Position numbers and translations under genes: made by a program. A stretch of 12,048 nucleotides of DNA from Lachnospiraceae bacterium (lineage in GTDB: Bacteria > Bacillota > Clostridia > Lachnospirales > Lachnospiraceae), in the NCBI GenBank assembly GCA_017443685.1, contig JAFSYD010000099.1, positions 1 through 12,048 of the forward strand, given 5' to 3'. This document shows positions 6,030 through 12,048 of this stretch, piece by piece. Each line of letters starts with the position of its first letter. Within the stretch, counting starts at the first letter, position 1. The notes under the pieces are model-generated. The model made no database searches. It was not told where the DNA came from and saw only the letters and a program-made list of their open reading frames with translations.

Positions 6030-8938
6030 AGTGTCCGCACACTTTCAAACAGCGCCTTTTCGCCGCCGATCTTCGTTTCGTTTCCGATCACGCAGATATG
6101 TCCCGCGCGCATCGCCGCCGCACCCGGCCCGGCCAGCGCCCGGATATCCTCCGCGGTAACGTTTAAGACCTCATCCCGCTCCTTTTGCAGGCGCTCCTCG
6201 GTCATATCCGTCATATAGCCCGTAAACGACCGCACGCCAAGCTGCGACGGAGTAAGCGGGGTGTCCATACCGCTGATCGTACCGATCACGTACTTTGTCA
6301 TATCCCGCTCGGAGGGCGCAAATCCTCTTAAGTACTCTGCCGTCCCCTCAAAGATATCATTCGTCTCCGACAGGTTCGGATCACGGTAAGAGGAAAACGA
6401 AAGTCCGCCGTTCCTCGTAAATGACGACATACAGCCGTACGCGCCGCCCTTAACGCGGATGTTCAGCCAGAAATAATCGTAATTCAGGATTACCTTTAAG
6501 GTCTTCATCGCGCCGGTGTAATCAAATCCCGCTTCCTTAAAGCTGCCCGCACGCGATACATACTGTACCTGTGCCGCCGTCTCGATCCCTTCGTTATGTC
6601 CGGATAAGGTAAGCGCATCGGCTGCTCCCGCAAAACCGGATCCTCCCTCGTACAGGTTCTTTTCCAGATCCGAAAGGATCGTCATCGTCTGCTCCTTCGC
6701 CTCATCTGTTCCGGTCGAGCTTACCGTAAGATTTTCCTTGACAAAAAGCGCTTTTTCGAATTGATCGCAAAGCGCGATAAACGCATCCGCCTTCTCATCA
6801 AAATGTTCTTCAAAATCCTTGATGTACTCGTAATACGCAATGCCGGCGATCGCATCCGTCACCTTCATGCTGTCCGAAAAATACGCCGCCGCGCGGTTCG
6901 CCGAAAGCGCGTGCCCCGCGGAAAGAAGACGCATCTGCATCCCGGAGGTCTCCTGGGACAAAAGCTCATGCAGCCGGTTCCTGTCGGAATATTTCGAGGA
7001 AAACATCATCTCCTTTGTCAGCGAAAGCGCCCGGTCCATTTCCCCGTAAAGATACTTCGCATGGACTTCGAACATAAAACGGTACGAGCCGTCATCCTTA
7101 GAATATATCTTTAACGAAGGCGAGATGCCGCCGGTGTGAAGATTTACTTCGTTGGCAAATCCACTGTAAGTGAAGTGTCCGGTATCCACATAGCCTAAGA
7201 TCCGGCTGTACAGAGACAGCGCCGGCGCAAGGGACAGCGGCACATCCTTCGTATCGAACGAAAGGTTCAGATAATGAATGCCGTTCGTCTCATACGCATG
7301 GTGCAAAACAGTGATGCCGTCCTTTTGTGTGATCTCATTTTTCATCGGCCGGACCGTACGCCGCAGGTCTTTTCTCTCCAGAAGCGGCAGGGTCAGAAGC
7401 TCCTCTTCGGTCGAAGGCGTCGCCTGATACTCTTTTAAATGCGCCGTTTCGGCAACGATCTTTCCGATCTCTTCCGCGGAAAGGGACGCTTTATAGGCTG
7501 CCAGCTTTTTTCGAAGCGCCTCCTCCTTCTCCTTTGTCAGTCCCTTCTTCGGCTCGACCGTCACGATCGAAACGTGCGGATTATCGATCAGATATTTTTT
7601 GATCAGACCTTCAAAATACCCGTTCTCCACCTTTTTTGACAGCTCATCCAGCACGCGGATGCCGTCTGAATGGATGAACGGTCTCGCATCGTCATACAGC
7701 CAGCTGTCCAATGTCTGCAAGCCGTACATCAGTCCCTTCGGATAACTGCCGAAGTCCGCTTCCCTCAGCCTGAACTGCGCGCTGTTGATCGCCGCGTAGA
7801 GCGCGTTTTTATCGAGAGCGCCGTCGGCCTGCTCTTTTAAGACGCTTTTGATAATGGATAAAAATTCATCCTTCTGCTCCATATTCGCGCCCTTCGCGAT
7901 AACGGAAAACATCGGCTGCAGGGTGCCGCTGTCATAGCCGCCGAGCAGATCTTTTCCGATCCCGGCATCAAAGAGCGCCTGCTTTAGGGGTGCGCCCGGC
8001 ATCGAAAGCAGTGCATAGTCCAAAATGTCAAATGCCTGATACAGCATCGGATCCAAAATGTCGCCGATGCAGTAATTGATCGAAAGATATGTCTGATCCT
8101 CCTCCTTTTCCTCGGAAGAGATCGGGAAGAATTTATTCACCTCCACCGGTTTTTCAAACGCCTTCTGGTAGTCAATATGCGAATCCAGCTCGAAAGCATC
8201 GTATTTTGACAGATACGCCTCATCCAGGAAGTTAAGCCGCTCGGTCATATCCATATCGCCGTAAAGGAAAATGTAGGAATTGACCGGATGATAAAAACGC
8301 CTGTGGAAATCCAGGAACTCTTCATAGGAAAGCTCCGGGATGACATCGGGATCCCCGCCCGACTCGAACGCATAGGTCGTATCCGGGAAAAGCGAGTTTA
8401 AGATCTCCCGCGAGAGCACATCGTCCGGCGAGGAAAACGCGCCCTTCATCTCATTGTAAACGACGCCGTTTATGGTAAGCTCATCGTCCGCGTCGGAAAG
8501 CTCGTAGTGCCAGCCCTCCTGCTTGAAGATCTCCTCGTGCCGGTAGATATTCGGATGCAAAACGGCGTCCATATAGACGTCCATCAGATTCGCGAAGTCC
8601 TTATCGTTCGTGCTCGCAACCGGATAGACGGTCTTGTCCGGGTAGGTCATCGCGTTTAAAAACGTGTTCATCGAGCCTTTTACCAGCTCAACAAACGGAT
8701 CCTTGATCGGATACTTGTCCGAACCGCAGAGCACCGAATGCTCTACGATATGCGGGCAGCCGCAGGAGTTGCTGACCGGCGTCTTAAAGCCGATGTAAAA
8801 CACCTTGTTTTCGTCGTCGTTCTCCATCAGGACAACTCTGGCCCCGCTCTTAACATGCTTTAATACATACCCCTCAGAATGCAGGTCAGAAAGTGTGGCT
8901 TGCTGGATTTTCTCATAAGCCTTTGGAATTTCAAACAT
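6026..8938 (-). CDS. M16C zinc metallopeptidase, presequence-protease (PreP/Cym1) type
   Basis: The 970-aa product belongs to the M16C clamshell peptidases, which take unstructured peptides into a closed chamber and cut them. There is no signal peptide, so it should act in the cytoplasm, probably in peptide turnover. The inverted zinc motif HxxEH is intact as HIVEH (His63, Glu66, His67), and the distal ligand Glu163 lies in GVVYNEMKGAFSSPDD. The C-terminal half carries the family stretch GGAYGCMSSFTRNGG (from 831) and SYRDPNL (850-856), which completes the active site from the other lobe. Length equals that of full single-chain PreP-type enzymes. The ATG at 8938 is preferred to an upstream in-frame start at 9088: MFEIPKAYE begins the alignable part, GAGGGG lies eight bases upstream, and the extra 50 residues would overlap DUF1015 in another frame. 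It is five bases from DUF1015 and overlaps era by four. Confidence 0.95.
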   Translation of the reverse strand: MFEIPKAYEKIQQATLSDLHSEGYVLKHVKSGARVVLMENDDENKVFYIGFKTPVSNSCGCPHIVEHSVLCGSDKYPIKDPFVELVKGSMNTFLNAMTYPDKTVYPVASTNDKDFANLMDVYMDAVLHPNIYRHEEIFKQEGWHYELSDADDELTINGVVYNEMKGAFSSPDDVLSREILNSLFPDTTYAFESGGDPDVIPELSYEEFLDFHRRFYHPVNSYIFLYGDMDMTERLNFLDEAYLSKYDAFELDSHIDYQKAFEKPVEVNKFFPISSEEKEEDQTYLSINYCIGDILDPMLYQAFDILDYALLSMPGAPLKQALFDAGIGKDLLGGYDSGTLQPMFSVIAKGANMEQKDEFLSIIKSVLKEQADGALDKNALYAAINSAQFRLREADFGSYPKGLMYGLQTLDSWLYDDARPFIHSDGIRVLDELSKKVENGYFEGLIKKYLIDNPHVSIVTVEPKKGLTKEKEEALRKKLAAYKASLSAEEIGKIVAETAHLKEYQATPSTEEELLTLPLLERKDLRRTVRPMKNEITQKDGITVLHHAYETNGIHYLNLSFDTKDVPLSLAPALSLYSRILGYVDTGHFTYSGFANEVNLHTGGISPSLKIYSKDDGSYRFMFEVHAKYLYGEMDRALSLTKEMMFSSKYSDRNRLHELLSQETSGMQMRLLSAGHALSANRAAAYFSDSMKVTDAIAGIAYYEYIKDFEEHFDEKADAFIALCDQFEKALFVKENLTVSSTGTDEAKEQTMTILSDLEKNLYEGGSGFAGAADALTLSGHNEGIETAAQVQYVSRAGSFKEAGFDYTGAMKTLKVILNYDYFWLNIRVKGGAYGCMSSFTRNGGLSFSSYRDPNLSETNDIFEGTAEYLRGFAPSERDMTKYVIGTISGMDTPLTPSQLGVRSFTGYMTDMTEERLQKERDEVLNVTAEDIRALAGPGAAAMRAGHICVIGNETKIGGEKALFESVRTL

Positions 8939-8943
8939 ATTCT

Positions 8944-9639
8944 TTACCCCTCTAACGAATGTATAAACAACCCCGATAACAGCTTCGGTTCGAACCACGT
9001 CGACTTCGGTGGCATCAGCCGGCCCGCGTCCGCAACGGCAAGAAGCTCCCCGATCTGCGTCGGATACAGGGCAAACGCCAGCTTGCAATCCTTCTCGCAG
9101 CGTGCCTCCAGGCCCTCAAAGCCGCGGATGCCTCCGACAAAATCGATCCTCTTGTCCGTCCGCGGATCGCCGATGTTAAGGATCGGCTCTAAGATCCGCT
9201 TCTGCAGGATCGATACGTCAAGCCCCTCCACCACATCGTCCAAGCGGTCCTCTTCATGAAACGCGTACAGGTACCAGTGATCGTCCAAAAACATCGCAAA
9301 CTGTCCCTTTTTCTCCGGTGTGATCGGATAAAAATCCTCACGCAGACGATCCGCTGCCGCGTCGATCTTCTCCAAAAGCTTTGACGGGGACAGCCAGTTT
9401 AAGTCCTTTACCACGCGGTTGTACGGCAGGATCGCAAGCTCCGCTTCATCGAATAAAACGGAGAGGAAAAAGTTGTACTCCTCCTTCCCCGTGTGCCGCG
9501 GATTCGCCTCGCGCCGCATTTTGCACACACGTACCGCCGACGCGCAGCGGTGATGGCCGTCCGCGATGTAGATCTCGGGGATATTGGAAAACGCAAAGGA
9601 AATATTGTCGATATCCCGTCCGTCATCGATCACGAACAC
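8944..9639 (-). CDS. DUF1015, C-terminal fragment downstream of the frameshift
   Basis: If the sequence is correct as given, this frame could be translated on its own for about 231 residues. It holds the family's hallmark IADGHHRCASA (DGHHR at 210-214 of the restored protein) and the stretch EAELAILPYNRVVKDLN, both typical of intact DUF1015 proteins. Possible restart codons are GTG at 9639, with AGG six bases before it, and GTG at 9633, which overlaps the upstream TGA in a GTGA arrangement. Codon content and family match continue to the stop, so there is no sign of decay after the break. Confidence 0.7.
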   Translation of the reverse strand: MFVIDDGRDIDNISFAFSNIPEIYIADGHHRCASAVRVCKMRREANPRHTGKEEYNFFLSVLFDEAELAILPYNRVVKDLNWLSPSKLLEKIDAAADRLREDFYPITPEKKGQFAMFLDDHWYLYAFHEEDRLDDVVEGLDVSILQKRILEPILNIGDPRTDKRIDFVGGIRGFEGLEARCEKDCKLAFALYPTQIGELLAVADAGRLMPPKSTWFEPKLLSGLFIHSLEG

Positions 9640-10187
9640 GCAGTGCCTGTCCCCTCATCCGTGGTAAAATCATAATCCGGCGCTTTGCGCTCCTTCGTAT
9701 GCGCTATGATCTCAGCGATCGTGCGGTTGTGCCGGTGCATCAAAAAGATCGGTCCGGTCTGCGCGTTCGTAACATCCACATGGCGGATGCGGTCCTCTTC
9801 CTTATCCGCCCGCGTATTCTCGTGACGGCGGATAAGGCCGCTCTCATAATCCGAAGCGGCCGCACAGCCTACGATCCCGTTCTGCGTCCGTCCGTCCATC
9901 GTAAGCTCGTACAGATAAAACCGCGGTTCTTCGTCCTGTATAAAGTCTCCGTCCGCGATCATCCGTGTGAGGATCTCGCGGGCCTTTTCGTAGACCTCGG
10001 GTGCGTAAATGTCCTGCCCCTCCGTGAAGTTGCACTCCGCTCGGTCGATCTTAAGGAAGGACATCGGATGCCGTTCGATCACGTCCTTCGCTTCTTTTGT
10101 CGTATAAACGTCATAAGGGAGAGCCGCGATATCCGCTGCTCTCTCCTTCGTCGGTCGTATTGCTTTAAAAGGTTTTACAATAGCCAT
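9630..10187 (-). CDS. DUF1015, N-terminal fragment upstream of the frameshift
   Basis: This frame gives 185 residues, of which the first 179 match DUF1015. Family features are VKPFKAIRPT near the start, LPYDVYTTKEA (23-33), SFLKIDRAECNF (43-54), and the conserved block RRHENTRADKEEDRIRH (120-136) followed by NAQTGPIFLM. The last six residues (TGTACS) are a frameshift tail. Alone it lacks the DGHHR region, so it would probably not be functional unless it works with a separately made second half. Confidence 0.75.
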   Translation of the reverse strand: MAIVKPFKAIRPTKERAADIAALPYDVYTTKEAKDVIERHPMSFLKIDRAECNFTEGQDIYAPEVYEKAREILTRMIADGDFIQDEEPRFYLYELTMDGRTQNGIVGCAAASDYESGLIRRHENTRADKEEDRIRHVDVTNAQTGPIFLMHRHNRTIAEIIAHTKERKAPDYDFTTDEGTGTACS

Positions 10188-10196
10188 AATTCTCCT

Positions 10197-11360
10197 TTAT
10201 TTGATCACACGTACCCGGATCACCTCGGGGATCTTCTTTAACTTCTTCACCGCCTCCGGCGTCACCGGCGTATCCAGTTCAAGAAGGGCGTACGCCAATG
10301 TCCCCCTCGTCTTATTGAACATATCCGAAACGTTGATGTTGTCGTCTCCCATGATCTTCGTGTACTGCGCGATAACGCCCTTTACATTGTGGTGCATGAT
10401 CGCGACACGCCCCCCGCGCGACGGACGTCCCATATCGCAGTCCGGGAAGTTGACGGAATTGATGATGTTGCCGTTCTCGATGTAATCCATGACCTGCCTG
10501 ACCGCCATCACCGCACAGTTGTCCTCCGCTTCCTCCGTCGACGCGCCAAGGTGCGGCGTTAAGAGTACACCCGGATGCCCCGCCGTCGTACGGTTCGGGA
10601 AATCCGATACGTATTTGCGGATCTTGCCGCTGTCGATCGCCTTTAACACTTCCTTTTCATCCACCAGAAGGTCACGCGCAAAATTCAGGATCACAACGCC
10701 CTTTTTCATCTGCTTGATGGCTTCCCTGCCGATCATGCTGCGCGTGCTGTCCAAAAGCGGCACATGGATCGTGATGTAATCACAGGTCTTATAGATGTCG
10801 TTCACATCGTCGATATGACGGACGGAGCGGGATAAGTTCCACGCCGCTTTGACTGAAATATAGGGATCGTAGCCGTATACCTCCATCCCCAGATGCGTCG
10901 CTGCGTTCGCTACGAGCACGCCGATCGCGCCAAGCCCGATGACACCTAACTTTTTGCCTGCCAGCTCGGTACCGGCAAAATTTTTCTTCGCCGCTTCCAT
11001 TGATTTCGCAATCTCCGCGTCATCCTTATTCGCATCCACCCACGCATTGCCGCCGATGATATCACGTCCGGCAAGCAGCATCCCGGCAAACACCATTTCC
11101 TTTACCGCGTTCGCGTTCGCGCCCGGCGTATTGAATACGACGATCCCGTGCTCCGCACAGTCCTGTACCGGAATATTGTTGACACCCGCGCCGGCCCTTG
11201 CCACGCAAAGCAGCCGCTCGTGGTATTCCATCTCGTGCATCTTCGCGCTGCGCACAAGGATCGCATCCGCGTCCTTTACGCTGTCCGTCGCCACGTAATC
11301 CTTGGTAAAACGGGTCAGACCGACCTCGGATATCGGATTTTGGCAGTTATAATAGTACAT
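10197..11360 (-). CDS. serA: D-3-phosphoglycerate dehydrogenase with C-terminal ACT domain
   Basis: SerA oxidises 3-phosphoglycerate to 3-phosphohydroxypyruvate with NAD, the committed step of serine synthesis. The 387-aa protein has the substrate-domain blocks RSAKMHEM (37-44) and ARAGAGVNNIP (55-65), the Rossmann motif GLGAIG (142-147), Asp165 for NAD preference, Arg229 in NFARDLLVD and His270 in TPHLGAST. ARDL replaces the common ARGG, and the usual DVFxxEP, which carries the catalytic Glu, is here SDFPNRT in a shortened loop. This looks like a clostridial subfamily trait rather than damage. The ACT domain (about 318-387) keeps His323, Asn325 and Asn343 at the spacing of the serine-binding residues of E. 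coli SerA, so feedback inhibition by serine is likely. The ATG at 11360 lies one base after the serC stop, with AAGGAG ten bases upstream; an earlier in-frame start at 11390 is less likely. Confidence 0.95.
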   Translation of the reverse strand: MYYYNCQNPISEVGLTRFTKDYVATDSVKDADAILVRSAKMHEMEYHERLLCVARAGAGVNNIPVQDCAEHGIVVFNTPGANANAVKEMVFAGMLLAGRDIIGGNAWVDANKDDAEIAKSMEAAKKNFAGTELAGKKLGVIGLGAIGVLVANAATHLGMEVYGYDPYISVKAAWNLSRSVRHIDDVNDIYKTCDYITIHVPLLDSTRSMIGREAIKQMKKGVVILNFARDLLVDEKEVLKAIDSGKIRKYVSDFPNRTTAGHPGVLLTPHLGASTEEAEDNCAVMAVRQVMDYIENGNIINSVNFPDCDMGRPSRGGRVAIMHHNVKGVIAQYTKIMGDDNINVSDMFNKTRGTLAYALLELDTPVTPEAVKKLKKIPEVIRVRVIK

Positions 11361-11361
11361 A

Positions 11362-12048
11362 TTAAGCGTTCTCCTTCTTCTCAAAAGCATCCATAAATTC
11401 TACCAGCTTTTCCACGCCTTCCTTCGGCATCGCGTTGTAAATGGACGCACGCATTCCGCCGACCGAACGATGTCCCTTCAGGTTCACAAAGCCCGCCGCC
11501 ATCGCCTCGGCAACGAATTTTTTATCAAGGTCTTCGTTGCCCGTAACAAACGGCACGTTCATCAGCGACCTGTCTTTTTTTACGACCGTGCCCTTGAACA
11601 TCCTGCTTGCATCAAGGAAATCATACAGCACCTTCGCCTTCTCTTCATTGCGCTGCTGCATCACCGAAAGGCCGCCCATATCCCTGATCCACTTGAAGAC
11701 CTTGCCGCAGATATAGATGCCGTAGCACGGCGGCGTGTTGTAAAGCGAATCGTTATCCGCCTGTGTCTTGAACTTTAACATGGTAGGCGTGCCGGGCAGT
11801 ACGTCGTCGGTGATGAGATCCTCGCGGATGATGTCGATCACAACACCCGCCGGTCCGATGTTCTTCTGCACGCCGCCGTAGACGAGTGCGTATTTACTGA
11901 TATCCATCGGCTCCGACAAAAAGCAGGAGGATACGTCCGCTACAAGATCGCGTCCCTTCGTGTTCGGAAGTTCCTTATACTTCGTTCCGTAGATCGTGTT
12001 ATTCTCACAGATGTAGACATAATCCATGTCATCCGTGATCGGAAGATC
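11362..12048 (-). CDS. serC: Phosphoserine aminotransferase (5' end missing)
   Basis: SerC transfers an amino group from glutamate to 3-phosphohydroxypyruvate to make O-phosphoserine, the step after SerA. It is a PLP enzyme of aminotransferase class V. The visible 228 residues are the C-terminal part; the reading frame stays open to the right edge (DLPITDDMDYVYICENN), so Met at 12027 is internal and not the start. The PLP lysine lies in GGVQKNIGPAG (the Lys is the 62nd visible residue). CENNTIYGTKY and the C-terminal GHRSVGGMRASIYNAMP are typical of the family. It should come first in an operon with serA, which starts one base after its stop. Confidence 0.96.
   Translation of the reverse strand, partial: DLPITDDMDYVYICENNTIYGTKYKELPNTKGRDLVADVSSCFLSEPMDISKYALVYGGVQKNIGPAGVVIDIIREDLITDDVLPGTPTMLKFKTQADNDSLYNTPPCYGIYICGKVFKWIRDMGGLSVMQQRNEEKAKVLYDFLDASRMFKGTVVKKDRSLMNVPFVTGNEDLDKKFVAEAMAAGFVNLKGHRSVGGMRASIYNAMPKEGVEKLVEFMDAFEKKENA

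Larger units (their letters stand above)
8944..10187 (-). pseudogene. DUF1015 family gene, interrupted by an apparent one-base deletion
   Basis: Two adjacent reading frames together make one DUF1015 protein. The upstream frame covers residues 1-179 and ends at a TGA at 9630-9632; the downstream frame supplies the rest. Adding one G to the run GGGG (plus-strand C run 9651-9654) joins them as TTDEG-DRHCVFVIDD and yields a 414-aa protein, the normal family length, with no other defect. The start at 10187 has AAAGGAG six bases upstream and lies nine bases after serA; the stop is five bases before the peptidase start. The biochemical function of DUF1015 is not known to me. Its position behind serC and serA suggests a role in serine metabolism. 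The break may be a sequencing or assembly error or a real mutation; the intact remainder favours error or a very recent event. Confidence 0.85.

Noticed and set aside
8939..9088. A 50-residue N-terminal extension of the M16C peptidase
   Set aside because: It is the overlap of an out-of-frame reading of the DUF1015 3' end, and the good ribosome binding site and family N-terminus lie at 8938.
9630..9660. Programmed -1 ribosomal frameshift in DUF1015
   Set aside because: There is no slippery heptamer of the X XXY YYZ form and no clear downstream pseudoknot. A missing G in a short run explains the break more simply.
9381..10241. Long plus-strand open frame of 286 codons opposite DUF1015
   Set aside because: It lies antisense to a gene with clear family motifs, has an implausible Arg/Pro/His-rich composition and no ribosome binding site; it is a GC-bias shadow, like the other plus-strand frames.
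1..12048. GATC at both window ends, suggesting a Sau3AI-type library insert
   Set aside because: GATC is very frequent inside this sequence, so matching ends are weak evidence; it would be a technical, not biological, feature.
1..12048. Mobile elements, CRISPR arrays, phage or defence genes
   Set aside because: No direct-repeat arrays, terminal inverted repeats, transposase or integrase motifs were seen; all genes but one belong to recognised core or transport families.

Overview
The window is a compact run of housekeeping genes from a low-GC-phylum Gram-positive anaerobe, most likely a Lachnospiraceae-type Clostridium relative. Four things point there: the era-recO-glyS gene order, a single-chain (alpha2) glycyl-tRNA synthetase, a clostridial-type SerC/SerA pair followed by a DUF1015 gene, and a cytosolic M16C peptidase. 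The assignment rests on protein resemblance recalled by eye, not on a search. Every gene I accept lies on the minus strand, so transcription runs from high to low coordinates. Gaps are short, and no stretch over 300 bases lacks a gene.

The right part (about 12048 down to 4271) reads as one long, tightly packed transcription unit. It holds the 3' part of serC (phosphoserine aminotransferase), serA (3-phosphoglycerate dehydrogenase with a C-terminal ACT domain), a DUF1015 gene broken by an apparent one-base deletion in a G run, a 970-aa M16C presequence-protease-like zinc peptidase, era (ribosome-assembly GTPase) and recO (recombination mediator). Junctions in this unit run from a 4-base ATGA overlap to 9 bases. 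SerA and SerC carry out the first two committed steps of serine synthesis; no serB is visible. DUF1015 sits directly behind them.

A well-formed sigma-A-type promoter (TTGATA, 17 bases, TATACT) lies in the 108-base gap after recO. It should drive a small unrecognised membrane-anchored protein followed by glyS. After a 78-base gap with a GC-rich hairpin come the genes of a polar amino-acid ABC importer: lipoprotein binding protein, permease, and an ATPase cut off by the left edge.

I found no mobile element, CRISPR array, rRNA or tRNA gene, and no convincing novel multi-gene system. The points most worth a second look are the DUF1015 frameshift, the link of DUF1015 with serine synthesis, the altered catalytic motif of SerA, the N-terminal extension of Era, and the leader between recO and glyS.
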